From Oscillospiraceae bacterium (lineage in GTDB: Bacteria; Bacillota; Clostridia; Oscillospirales; Acutalibacteraceae): 33,444 nucleotides of DNA. The notes beneath the pieces were generated by a model. That model was not told where the DNA came from, did no database searches, and worked only from the letters and a program-made list of their open reading frames with translations. The position numbers and the translations under genes are program-made. Numbering within the stretch: position 1 is the first letter of the stretch; each line of letters opens with the position of its first letter. The stretch covers positions 1 to 33,444 of the forward strand of contig SVQF01000009.1 in NCBI GenBank assembly GCA_015065445.1, written 5' to 3'. Shown piece by piece: positions 1 through 7,792 of this stretch.

Positions 1-1049
1 CGGACACTCAGGAGGGCAAAAAAGTATCGCCCGACACACTTGCACTGATAGAAGCGTCGCTCGACAAGGCAAAGCCCGATATGGTTGTTTACAGCGGCGA
101 CCAGATATGGGGCAAACGCAATTTCAAAGGCAACAAAACAGAAATTGAAAGGGTTCTGCGTGAACTTACCGAGCCTGTCAGCAGCAGAGGAATCCCGTTT
201 GCCGTGTGCTTTGGCAATCATGACAGACAGACGGGTCTTTCAAACGCCGAGCAGTTTGAGATTTACAAGACTTTTGAATGTTTTATCGGCGAAACAGAAC
301 CTGACATTGACGGTGTTGGCAACCACTGTTTTGAGATTTGCGACGGCGACGAGGTAAAGTATCTGCTCTATACAATCGACAGCCACTCAAACCTTAAAAT
401 CGGCTACGACAACGTTCACGAAAACCAGCTCGAGTGGTACAGAAAAACACGTGATACATACGAAGACAAAACAGGCAGCCCTATTGCGTCTGTTGTAATT
501 CAGCACATTCCCGTGTGCGAGGTGTTCGAACTTCTCACTCAGGTTAAACGTACCAAGCGTGGCAGTGTAAGAGGTTTCAGAACTCACGACGGCGAGTATT
601 TTGTACTCAACCGTAACAGAGTAAATGCCGACGGCTTTATGCGTGAAAGCCCTGCCGACCCTCAGGAAAACAGCGGCGAGTTTGCTGCTTTTAAAGAAAA
701 AGGCGAGGTAAGGGGAGTATACTTCGGTCACGACCACAATAACTCATTTCACGGCGTGGTTGACGGCATTGACGTCGGCTACACGCAGGGCTGCGGCTTT
801 AACGTGTACGGACCGGGAAAGGACAGGGGTACCCGTGTTATCGACCTGTTCACCGACGGACATCTCGAGACCTTCGATTTAAGGTACAAAAACATTGTAG
901 GCAATCGGGTTAAAAACAAATTTATGTATGCGGTTATGCAGCTTTGTCCAACAAATATGTTTGACGCTGTGTCTCGCCTTGCAAAGTTTTTCGGTGCAAT
1001 TGCCGCAGGTTTTGTTATCGCACTTATTATTATGATGTTTACGGCGTAA
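1..1049 (+). CDS. Metallophosphoesterase with C-terminal membrane anchor (5' partial)
   Basis: The reading frame is open from the window edge, so the gene starts upstream; the track's ATG at 81 is internal, because coding-like sequence (DTQEGKKVSPDTL...) precedes it. The calcineurin-like phosphoesterase signature is present in order: SGDQIWG, FGNHDR, a later histidine in VVIQHIPV, and FGHDHNN. These are the metal-binding Asp, Asn and His positions of the family, and the missing N-terminal part should carry the first DxH. The last ~20 residues (FGAIAAGFVIALIIMMF) form a hydrophobic helix, so the enzyme is probably tethered to the membrane by its C-terminus. The substrate cannot be told; family members hydrolyse phosphomonoesters or phosphodiesters. 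No terminator is visible before the next gene's promoter. Confidence 0.85.
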   Translation, partial: DTQEGKKVSPDTLALIEASLDKAKPDMVVYSGDQIWGKRNFKGNKTEIERVLRELTEPVSSRGIPFAVCFGNHDRQTGLSNAEQFEIYKTFECFIGETEPDIDGVGNHCFEICDGDEVKYLLYTIDSHSNLKIGYDNVHENQLEWYRKTRDTYEDKTGSPIASVVIQHIPVCEVFELLTQVKRTKRGSVRGFRTHDGEYFVLNRNRVNADGFMRESPADPQENSGEFAAFKEKGEVRGVYFGHDHNNSFHGVVDGIDVGYTQGCGFNVYGPGKDRGTRVIDLFTDGHLETFDLRYKNIVGNRVKNKFMYAVMQLCPTNMFDAVSRLAKFFGAIAAGFVIALIIMMFTA

Positions 1050-1060
1050 ACAACTATATA

Positions 1061-1089
1061 TTGACAAATACTGCGTTTAATGGTACAAT
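1061..1089 (+). promoter_or_regulatory. Sigma-A promoter for the DUF4234-like gene
   Basis: A perfect -35 TTGACA (1061-1066) and a -10 TACAAT (1084-1089) are separated by exactly 17 bases. The start codon at 1139 lies about 40 bases downstream of the predicted start site, with GGAGGAT just before it. Confidence 0.85.
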
Positions 1090-1138
1090 ATATTTACTAA
1101 TATACTTCGCAAGAAGAATACATTTTGGAGGATTATCT

Positions 1139-1702
1139 ATGGATAACAGACAGCAACCTCAAAACGGATATGTTGATATTCTGCAGCATATTCTGTTACT
1201 CATCTTCACATTCGGCATTTACCAGTATTACTGGATTTACAAAACAACTAAGCTACTTAATTTTTATTCGCAAGAACAGCGTAACGAAGTTACAGAGCTT
1301 CTTCTTTGCATCTTTGTTCCGTTCTATTTTATCTATTGGTATTACAAAACCGCAGATATTATTGAAAAGGTAGACTATCAGAATCCTAACAAGGACTTCA
1401 AGACTCTTTGCATTATCTTTGCAATCTTTATTCCGATTGTATCTGCAATCTTCGTACAGGACAGACTCAACAAAATGTTCGGTGCTCCTGTTTATACACA
1501 GCAGCCTGCTAATCCTTATTATCAGCAGAACGCTCAGTTCACACAGCCGCAGGGTCAGCAGTTTGCTCAGCAGCCACCTGTTCAGCCACAGGCACAGGCT
1601 CAACCTACATACGCTGCACCTCAGCAGCAGTATGCACCACAGCAGCCGCAGGAACAGCCTCAGCCACAGCAGCCGCCTGTTCAGCAGCCACCACAGCAGT
1701 AA
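1139..1702 (+). CDS. DUF4234-like small membrane protein with Gln/Pro-rich tail
   Basis: Start chosen at ATG 1139 (187 aa) because TTGGAGGATT precedes it and the longer ORF from 1061 would begin inside the -35 box. The first ~120 residues hold three hydrophobic segments: ILLLIFTFGIYQYYWIYK, LLLCIFVPFYFIYWYYK, and LCIIFAIFIPIVSAIF. The G-I-Y-x-x-Y-W and W-Y-Y-K aromatic motifs are typical of DUF4234 membrane proteins, whose function is unknown. The last ~60 residues are almost entirely Gln, Pro, Ala and Tyr (QQPPVQPQAQ type) and are likely disordered and cytoplasmic. The gene is its own transcription unit, with a promoter 5' and a hairpin terminator 3'. The family assignment is from memory of the motif pattern. 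Confidence 0.75.
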   Translation: MDNRQQPQNGYVDILQHILLLIFTFGIYQYYWIYKTTKLLNFYSQEQRNEVTELLLCIFVPFYFIYWYYKTADIIEKVDYQNPNKDFKTLCIIFAIFIPIVSAIFVQDRLNKMFGAPVYTQQPANPYYQQNAQFTQPQGQQFAQQPPVQPQAQAQPTYAAPQQQYAPQQPQEQPQPQQPPVQQPPQQ

Positions 1703-1710
1703 AACAATAA

Positions 1711-1735
1711 GGCAGTCAATGACTGCCTTTTATTA
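1711..1735 (+). terminator. Rho-independent terminator after the DUF4234-like gene
   Basis: GGCAGT-CAATG-ACTGCC forms a short GC-rich hairpin followed by TTTTATTATT, starting 8 bases after the stop codon. Confidence 0.8.
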
Positions 1736-1747
1736 TTGAATGTTTTG

Positions 1748-1776
1748 TTGTATTATATTAAATTTATACTTAGAAT
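1748..1776 (+). promoter_or_regulatory. Possible sigma-A promoter for the membrane/zinc-ribbon pair
   Basis: TTGTAT (1748-1753) and TAGAAT (1771-1776) with a 17-base spacer. The region is very AT-rich, so chance matches are likely. It is the best candidate in the gap before the gene at 1859. Confidence 0.35.
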
Positions 1777-1858
1777 GTTAAATCAATCATAAAGCGTTTG
1801 TATTGCACAAAGTATACTGAAAATTTACTTTTCATAATAATTATTTTTGAGGTTAACA

Positions 1859-2761
1859 ATGAAAAAAACATTGAAAAAAATTGGCATATTATTTGCGATA
1901 CATATTCTTGGCTGGGGCCTCTCATATCTTGGCAGTTTATTCCTCAGTAACAATTCGGAATCTGCAATCGGCAGCTTCATTGTGTCAGTTAGCAGCTTAA
2001 TGATTGTAATCACTTTTATTTGGGTAATCGTTGTTATAGTTAAAGCAATTATAAATAAATCCTTTAAAAAAACCGATTCTCAACACCTGCAACCGCAGGA
2101 AATTACATATTATGAAGTGCCGTCTGCTTCCAAAGTCAGAAGCTATACCTATAATACGGTGGAAACTGCAGACGAGCTGAACTGGCCGTTATTAATTTTT
2201 TTAACACTAATAATTCCGCCTTTTGGCATTTATTATACAATAAAGAAAATATTAATCGAAAATGCGTCTTTTTATAAAAACGGAACCAAGCTGTCTGTAA
2301 TTGGAGGAGTATTGACGGTTTTAGCATTGCTGATTTTTGCACTTCCGGTTGTGATTATTGTGACGGATGGGTACGTGAGCCAGGCAGCTTCAACAGAACT
2401 GATTCTTTCATTTCTGAATCTTTCATTTGCACTTGTTACACTCATAACGGGATTGTACATAAGGCATTTAGGTTTTGTTTACGACAGAATACTTTATATG
2501 ATTACCGTTGAACGAATAACTAAAATTGATGAGCTTTCGAAGTCTTTAAAGCTTAAAAAGGTTAAACTTATAGAAAAGGTACTGTATCTTATTAATAACG
2601 GAATATTAAATAATGCATATTATTATCCCTATGATAATGAGATAATCGTTGCAGGAATTTCAAAAAAGGTTGCCAGGCGGTGCAAATCCTGTGCGGCAAC
2701 AACCGTTTTTTATTCAAATGATAAGGATTGCAGGTGCGTTTACTGTGGGGCAGAACTATGA
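1859..2761 (+). CDS. Multi-pass membrane protein with winged-helix-like segment and C-terminal zinc ribbon
   Basis: I do not recognise a named family. Start chosen at ATG 1859 (300 aa) with a weak GAGG upstream; the track's start at 1847 is a TTG. Hydrophobic segments lie near residues 7-29, 38-62, 108-128, 145-168 and 181-201. They are followed by a cytoplasmic-looking region (about 215-265: ITKIDELSKSLKLKKVKLIEKVLYLINNGIL) with the spacing of a small winged helix. A zinc ribbon at the end (CKSCAATT...CVYCGAEL) supplies four cysteines in two CxxC pairs. The stop overlaps the next ATG by 4 bases (ATGA), so the two are translationally coupled. The neighbour has the same domain order, which suggests a duplicated pair acting together. 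The function is unknown; a membrane sensor or adaptor is only a guess. Confidence 0.75.
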   Translation: MKKTLKKIGILFAIHILGWGLSYLGSLFLSNNSESAIGSFIVSVSSLMIVITFIWVIVVIVKAIINKSFKKTDSQHLQPQEITYYEVPSASKVRSYTYNTVETADELNWPLLIFLTLIIPPFGIYYTIKKILIENASFYKNGTKLSVIGGVLTVLALLIFALPVVIIVTDGYVSQAASTELILSFLNLSFALVTLITGLYIRHLGFVYDRILYMITVERITKIDELSKSLKLKKVKLIEKVLYLINNGILNNAYYYPYDNEIIVAGISKKVARRCKSCAATTVFYSNDKDCRCVYCGAEL

Positions 2762-3429
2762 TTTACAGAAAGAAAAGAACCTATTTTGATAAGGATAGCA
2801 TCCTTCACGGTATGTGGACGGCAGCGGCGGTTTTGTGTGCCGTGTTTAGTCCGCTCGGAATTTTGATTGCCGCTCTGCTGTTTATTTATCAATACCGTCA
2901 CTATGAAGGACTTGATAATAAAATTCTGTTTTGCGGAATTGCGGATATAGTGTTCTGTTCATCCCTTGGAATGATGATTGCAATATTTAGTCTTTCAAGC
3001 GGTGATATGAAAGTTGCTCTTATTATGGCTATGTATTATGCACAGGGAATTCCTTGCGGAATTATGATAATTGCGTTTCATTTTATTATAAGACGAAGAA
3101 AAAACTTGTGCGAAAGCTGCCTTATGCTGATAAATAAAGAGCATATAGTTTCAATAGAAAAAATATCGTCTGTTTTGGGAGTCGATTATAAAAAAACCGA
3201 AAAAATAGTTGGGTCGCTTATTAAAACCAAAAGACTTGAAAATGCAACAATAGATAAAAAAGCCAAAGAGCTTGTTTTTGAAAAATCCATCTGGGCAAAG
3301 CAGCACGTTGTTTGTGAAAACTGCGGTGCAGAGCTTGTTGTTGACTTTGGGCAGACACTCGTTTGTGAGTTCTGCGGCAGTTGTTTAAAGGTAAGAAGAA
3401 TTGACAATACGCCAAACAAACCGAATTAA
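2758..3429 (+). CDS. Membrane protein with winged-helix-like segment and C-terminal zinc ribbon (partner of preceding gene)
   Basis: No named family is recognised. Start chosen at ATG 2758 (223 aa), which overlaps the previous stop as ATGA; the track's 2728 start would overlap the coding end of the previous gene by 34 bases. Three hydrophobic segments occur at about residues 18-45, 55-78 and 86-110. A basic stretch (RRRKN) and a helical segment follow (IVSIEKISSVLGVDYKKTEKIVGSLIKTKRL), which lines up by eye with the equivalent part of the upstream protein. The C-terminus is a zinc ribbon, CENCGAEL...CEFCGSCL, with an extra Cys. Transcription probably stops at the strong hairpin at 3491-3522, which can work in both directions. 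Confidence 0.75.
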   Translation: MIYRKKRTYFDKDSILHGMWTAAAVLCAVFSPLGILIAALLFIYQYRHYEGLDNKILFCGIADIVFCSSLGMMIAIFSLSSGDMKVALIMAMYYAQGIPCGIMIIAFHFIIRRRKNLCESCLMLINKEHIVSIEKISSVLGVDYKKTEKIVGSLIKTKRLENATIDKKAKELVFEKSIWAKQHVVCENCGAELVVDFGQTLVCEFCGSCLKVRRIDNTPNKPN

Positions 3430-3457
3430 GAATATCAGGCGTTACAGTCTTTTAATA

Positions 3458-3480
3458 GTGGGTCAAGTCCCGACTCCGAC
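3458..3480 (+). repeat. Degraded inverted copy of the tRNA-Pro 3' end
   Basis: GTGGGTCAAGTCCCGACTCCGAC on the plus strand matches the tRNA-Pro T-arm and acceptor (GTGGGTTCAAGTCCCGTCACTCCGAC) except for loss of one T and of a TC pair. The tRNA itself lies on the minus strand, so the two copies form inverted arms around the terminator hairpin. Confidence 0.7.
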
Positions 3481-3490
3481 AAAATCAAAA

Positions 3491-3521
3491 AACAGGGTAT
3501 CCATTTGGATACCCTGTTTTT

Positions 3522-3522
<1 letters not shown>
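3491..3522 (-). terminator. Bidirectional terminator between the zinc-ribbon pair and tRNA-Pro
   Basis: A 12-bp perfect stem, AACAGGGTATCC-ATTT-GGATACCCTGTT, has T-runs on both sides: TTTTTT on plus, and TTTTTTGATTTT on minus. It starts right after the encoded CCA of the tRNA and so should end the tRNA transcript. It probably also ends the plus-strand pair. Confidence 0.85.
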
Positions 3523-3597
<75 letters not shown>

Positions 3598-3679
3598 ATT
3601 GCTAATACTATACCACATTCTTTATAGGATTTCCACAACTTTTTTAAAATTTTTCACATTATTTTTAAATTTTTTAATA

Positions 3680-3708
3680 TTGTATATTTATATTATATAT
3701 GCTAAAAT
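3680..3708 (+). promoter_or_regulatory. Sigma-A promoter for the glyA operon
   Basis: TTGTAT (3680-3685) and TAAAAT (3703-3708) are 17 bases apart, with a TG two bases before the -10 (TGCTAAAAT, extended -10 type). The predicted leader to glyA is under 35 bases, which leaves no room for a glycine riboswitch. Confidence 0.65.
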
Positions 3709-3742
3709 ATGTGTATAAAAAATGGTATGGGAGGTAATTGGT

Positions 3743-4996
3743 ATGTTTTCTGATTACTACGATTCAATCGGCAAGGTTGCCGAGACCGACAAAGAAGTTG
3801 CGGACGCAATGGCTCTCGAGCTTAAAAGACAGCGTGAGAACATTGAACTTATCGCTTCTGAAAACCTTGTTACACCGCAGGTAATGGCTGCTATGGGCTC
3901 AGTGCTTACAAACAAGTATGCCGAGGGTCTTCCTTCAAAAAGATACTACGGTGGCTGCCAGTATGTAGATATCGTTGAAGAAATCGCTATCAAAAGAGCC
4001 TGTGAAGTTTTCGGTTGCCAGTACGCAAACGTTCAGCCGCACTCAGGTGCTCAGGCTAACACTGCTGTTTACTTTGCACTTCTTCAGCCGGGCGACACCG
4101 TAATGGGCATGAGCCTCGACAACGGCGGTCACCTTACGCACGGCTCGCCTGTAAACATCAGCGGCAAGTATTTTAACTTCGTTCCTTACGGCGTTGATGA
4201 AAACGGCTATATTGATTACACTGCGTTCAACAAGGCAGTTATCAAGAACAAGCCAAAGCTCGTAGTAGCAGGTGCCTCTGCATATCCTCGTGAGATTGAC
4301 TTCAAAACAATGGCAGACATCGCTCATGCTAACGGTGCAATGTTTATGGTCGATATGGCTCACATTGCAGGTCTTGTTGCAGCAGGACTTCACCAGTCGC
4401 CGTTCCCCTGGGCAGACGTAGTTACAACCACAACGCACAAAACTCTTCGTGGTCCCCGTGGCGGACTTATTCTTTGCAACAATCCATACCTTGCAAAAAA
4501 ACTTAATTCCGCTGTGTTCCCGGGTACGCAGGGCGGTCCTCTTATGCACGTAATCGCAGGCAAGGCTGTGTGCTTTGGCGAGGCTCTTAAGCCTGAGTTC
4601 AAAGAGTACCAGCAGCGTGTTATCAACAACGCTCAGGCTCTTGCAAACGGACTTACAAAACGTGGACTCAATCTTGTTTCGGGCGGAACGGACAACCATC
4701 TCTGTCTTCTGGACCTCAGAGGAACAGGCGTTACAGGCAAGGAACTCGAAAACAGACTTGACGACGTTCATATCACACTTAACAAAAACACTGTGCCTAA
4801 CGAACCTCTTTCACCGTTTGTTACAAGCGGCGTTCGTATCGGTACACCTGCAGCAACTACAAGAGGACTTAACACAGACGATTTTGACAAAATCGCAGAG
4901 TTTATCTATCTCGCTGTTACTGATTTTGAAAACAAAAAAGATTATATCAAAAACGGCGTAGCAGAGATTTGTGCAAAGTATCCTCTTTATGAGTAA
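3743..4996 (+). CDS. glyA: Serine hydroxymethyltransferase
   Basis: This PLP enzyme interconverts serine and glycine with tetrahydrofolate and supplies one-carbon units. Start chosen at ATG 3743 (417 aa, the usual family length) because GGGAGG sits 8 bases upstream; the ATG at 3722 has no such site. The family landmarks are all present: ENLVTPQVM near the N-terminus, [20 protein letters not shown], and the PLP lysine in [14 protein letters not shown] (about K233). The region [12 protein letters not shown] near the end is also typical. It is the first gene of a plus-strand operon; the next ATG is 5 bases after its stop. Confidence 0.97.
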   Translation: MFSDYYDSIGKVAETDKEVADAMALELKRQRENIELIASENLVTPQVMAAMGSVLTNKYAEGLPSKRYYGGCQYVDIVEEIAIKRACEVFGCQYANVQPHSGAQANTAVYFALLQPGDTVMGMSLDNGGHLTHGSPVNISGKYFNFVPYGVDENGYIDYTAFNKAVIKNKPKLVVAGASAYPREIDFKTMADIAHANGAMFMVDMAHIAGLVAAGLHQSPFPWADVVTTTTHKTLRGPRGGLILCNNPYLAKKLNSAVFPGTQGGPLMHVIAGKAVCFGEALKPEFKEYQQRVINNAQALANGLTKRGLNLVSGGTDNHLCLLDLRGTGVTGKELENRLDDVHITLNKNTVPNEPLSPFVTSGVRIGTPAATTRGLNTDDFDKIAEFIYLAVTDFENKKDYIKNGVAEICAKYPLYE

Positions 4997-5001
4997 TAAA
5001 A

Positions 5002-6114
5002 ATGAAAGTATTTCTGATTACACTGCTTAAAATCGGGCTTAAAATACTGTACGCCCCGATGAAGCTGTTTAAAACAAAAAACAGAATTGTCTATCTTTCC
5101 CGTCAGAGCAACGACAAAAGCATTGATATGAAAATGCTTGAGGCTGCTGTAAAAGAGGAATGCCCCGACACACAGCAGGTGTTCAGGCTTAAAATGATAG
5201 ACAGCGGATTTGCCGCAAAAGTCAGCTACTGCTTTGCCGTTATCGGCGATATGTACTACCTTGCAACCTCCAGAGTTGCAATTGTGGATACATATTCAAT
5301 AACCGTTTCGTGCCTTAATCATAAGAGCGACCTCAGGGTTATTCAGATGTGGCACGCACTCGGTGCGATAAAAAAGTTCGGTCTTCAGGCAGTCGGCACC
5401 AAAGAGGGCAGGGACGCTGCGGTAAGCAAGGCGATGTGTATGCACCGCAATTATGATTACGTGCTTGCACCGAGCAGTGAAACCGCAAAGTTTTATATGG
5501 AGGCTTTCGGTGTGGACAGCGACAAAATCAAACTTTGTCCGCTTCCACGTGTTGACTTCATAACCGACGGCGAAACCCGTGCAAGCGACTTCTATTACAG
5601 CAATCCCGCCGCAGGGCAAAAAAAAGTTGTGCTTTATCTTCCTACATTCAGAGAACGTGAAGCGTACATTATAAATATGCTCAAAACCGAGTTTGACGAA
5701 AAGGACGGTTATCAGCTTATTATTTCTCCTCATCCGCTGTCATCAACAGAGGTTGAAGACAAGTATAAGCCGCACGGCGATTTCAATTCAGAGGAACTTA
5801 TAAAACTCGCAGACATTGTAATCACCGACTATTCAGCCGTTGCCTTTGAGGCGGCACTGCTTATGAAACCGCTATATTTCTTCACCCCCGACTATAACGA
5901 ATATATGACGGAACGTGGAATAAATATTGACCTTAAGGCAGAAATGCCAAACGCAGTATTTGAAGACGCAGCAGCACTTGTTACCGCTCTTGACAGCGGC
6001 GATTACGATATGAACTCGCTGTTTAGTTTTAAAGAAAAATATACAACCAATTCTAAAAATAACACGCAGACACTTGCAAAGTTTATTTCTATGCTTATTA
6101 ACAGCAAAGCTTAA
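5002..6114 (+). CDS. CDP-glycerol glycerophosphotransferase (TagB/TagF type)
   Basis: This family transfers glycerol phosphate from CDP-glycerol onto a lipid-linked or growing polymer on the inner face of the membrane, as in teichoic acid synthesis. The 370-residue length fits a single catalytic domain without the long N-terminal extension of large TagF proteins. Family motifs seen are QMWHALGAIKKFG, LCPLPRVDFI, YLPTFRE, ISPHPLSS and ITDYSAVAFEA; the last two carry conserved His and Asp/Ser residues of the CDP-glycerol site. The ribosome site is weak, so translation may depend on coupling to glyA. The gene for CDP-glycerol synthesis (tagD) follows directly. Whether it acts as primase or polymerase cannot be decided from sequence. 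Confidence 0.87.
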   Translation: MKVFLITLLKIGLKILYAPMKLFKTKNRIVYLSRQSNDKSIDMKMLEAAVKEECPDTQQVFRLKMIDSGFAAKVSYCFAVIGDMYYLATSRVAIVDTYSITVSCLNHKSDLRVIQMWHALGAIKKFGLQAVGTKEGRDAAVSKAMCMHRNYDYVLAPSSETAKFYMEAFGVDSDKIKLCPLPRVDFITDGETRASDFYYSNPAAGQKKVVLYLPTFREREAYIINMLKTEFDEKDGYQLIISPHPLSSTEVEDKYKPHGDFNSEELIKLADIVITDYSAVAFEAALLMKPLYFFTPDYNEYMTERGINIDLKAEMPNAVFEDAAALVTALDSGDYDMNSLFSFKEKYTTNSKNNTQTLAKFISMLINSKA

Positions 6115-6126
6115 AGGAGTATCATT

Positions 6127-6573
6127 ATGAAAAGAGTATTAACTTACGGAACATTTGATTTGCTTCACTACGGTCATATCAATATTTTAAGAAGGGCAAA
6201 GCAGCTCGGAGATTACCTCGTTGTTGCACTTTCAACCGACGAGTTCAATGCTTCAAAAGGTAAGGTTGCTTACCATAATTACGAAACCCGCAAAAAGATG
6301 CTTGAGGCTATCAGGTACGTTGACCTTGTAATCCCCGAGAATTGTTGGGAACAGAAAATAGACGATGTCAAGAACTACCATATCGACACCGTTGTTATGG
6401 GCGGCGACTGGAAAGGTTCGGACAAATTCGATTACCTCAAGGATTACTGCAACCTTGTATTCCTTGACAGAACACCCGGCGTTTCTACTTCACAGATTAA
6501 AAATGACCTTGGCTTAAAAGAGGCAGAACACGGCAAAAATCAGCTTCCCGAAACCGATAAAGAAGGCAAATAG
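6127..6573 (+). CDS. tagD: Glycerol-3-phosphate cytidylyltransferase
   Basis: Makes CDP-glycerol from CTP and glycerol-3-phosphate. At 148 aa it is close to the usual ~130 aa size, with a short charged tail. Both signature motifs of the nucleotidyltransferase are present: TFDLLHYGHINIL (HxGH) at the start and RTPGVSTSQIKNDL (RTxGxST) near the end. AAAGGAG lies 7 bases before the ATG. Its product should feed the glycerophosphotransferase just upstream. The following gene begins one base after its stop. Confidence 0.93.
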   Translation: MKRVLTYGTFDLLHYGHINILRRAKQLGDYLVVALSTDEFNASKGKVAYHNYETRKKMLEAIRYVDLVIPENCWEQKIDDVKNYHIDTVVMGGDWKGSDKFDYLKDYCNLVFLDRTPGVSTSQIKNDLGLKEAEHGKNQLPETDKEGK

Positions 6574-6574
6574 G

Positions 6575-7759
6575 ATGTACAGATTATCGGATAAATTTTC
6601 GGGGATGAAACCGTCAGCCACAAGGGAAATCCTTAAGGTAACAAGCCAACCGGGGATGATAGCGTTTGCAGGCGGTTCACCTGCAGTGCAGGCGTTTCCG
6701 ACTGACGCAGTGGCTGAACTTTCAAACAAAATCCTTACCGAAAATCCTGTTTCGGCACTTGTTTACGGCGTTTCTGAGGGCTATCAGCCTCTCAGAGACA
6801 CACTTCGCAACTGGCTTGCCGAAAAGGAAAACGTTGTGACTGACAGTGACGAGGTTATGATTACCTCCGGCGGCACGCAGGTTATGGATTTATGCACAAG
6901 AATTCTGTGTAACGAGGGTGATACAGTTATTTGCGAGGAACCGTCGTTTGTCGGCTCGCTCAACTGTTTCAGGTCGCACGGCTTAAAGCTTGTCGGCGTA
7001 CCGATTGACAACGACGGTATGAATATCGACGCACTCAGAAATGCTGTTGCACAAAACCCGCAGGCAAAATTTATCTATACAATTCCTAATTTTCAAAATC
7101 CGGGCGGTACCACGCTATCACTCGAAAAGCGAAAAGCGATGTACGAAATTGCAAGGCATAATGGCCTCGTGATTATCGAGGATAACCCATATGGCAAACT
7201 GCGTGTAGCGGGGGAAGATGTTCCGGCAATCAAGAGTTTTGATACAGAGGGCATAGTCGTTTATGCAGGCTCTTTTTCAAAGATTCTTGCACCGGGCATT
7301 CGTGTTGCTTACGCAGTTGTGCCGGGGGATATGGCACCTGCATTCACAATTGCAAAACAGGTCAGCGACGTTCATACGGGCGTCCTTAATCAGATGATTG
7401 TATCACGTTGGTTTGATGAATACGACGTTGATGCACATATCGAGAGTATTAAGGAGATTTATCGCCAAAAGCTGAATCTTATGTGCGACTGCCTTGATAA
7501 ATACTGCGGCGGATTTATAACTTACGTTCGACCGCAGGGCGGTTTGTTCATATGGGCAAAACTGCCTGACAGCGTAGATATGATGCAGTATGTAAAAAGA
7601 CTGCTTGACTTCAAAGTTGCCGTTGTGCCGGGCAATTCATTTATGACAGACGACACTAAAGAATGCCATTATATCCGCCTTAATTTTTCAACACCAAGTG
7701 ATGAAAACATTACAAAAGGTATTAGAATTATGGGCGAAGTGGCAAAAGAATTTATATAA
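6575..7759 (+). CDS. PLP-dependent aminotransferase, class I/II (2-aminoadipate aminotransferase-like)
   Basis: The 394-residue fold-type I aminotransferase has the layout of the LysN/ARO8 (COG1167) group. It opens with FAGGSPAVQAFP and contains TSGGTQVMDL, YTIPNFQNPGGTTLS and IIEDNPYGKLR. The PLP lysine motif is YAGSFSKILAPGIRVAY. The C-terminus carries the RPQGGLFIWAKLP substrate-site segment and the arginine motif YIRLNFS. It resembles the aminotransferase half of MocR regulators but has no DNA-binding domain. The substrate is unknown; members act on 2-aminoadipate, aromatic or branched-chain amino acids. It sits one base after tagD in the glyA operon. Confidence 0.88.
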   Translation: MYRLSDKFSGMKPSATREILKVTSQPGMIAFAGGSPAVQAFPTDAVAELSNKILTENPVSALVYGVSEGYQPLRDTLRNWLAEKENVVTDSDEVMITSGGTQVMDLCTRILCNEGDTVICEEPSFVGSLNCFRSHGLKLVGVPIDNDGMNIDALRNAVAQNPQAKFIYTIPNFQNPGGTTLSLEKRKAMYEIARHNGLVIIEDNPYGKLRVAGEDVPAIKSFDTEGIVVYAGSFSKILAPGIRVAYAVVPGDMAPAFTIAKQVSDVHTGVLNQMIVSRWFDEYDVDAHIESIKEIYRQKLNLMCDCLDKYCGGFITYVRPQGGLFIWAKLPDSVDMMQYVKRLLDFKVAVVPGNSFMTDDTKECHYIRLNFSTPSDENITKGIRIMGEVAKEFI

Positions 7760-7792
7760 TTATACTAACTGTACTACAAAGGATTATCTCAG

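Noticed and set aside
3709-3742. Glycine riboswitch upstream of glyA
   Set aside because: The predicted leader is about 30 bases long, too short for a riboswitch.
4043-4771. 242-codon minus-strand ORF inside glyA
   Set aside because: It is a shadow of glyA, with Cys/Val/Ser-rich translation and no ribosome site or family motif.
7760-7792. T-box leader upstream of trpS
   Set aside because: The gap is only 33 bases and contains just a ribosome site; no room for a T-box.
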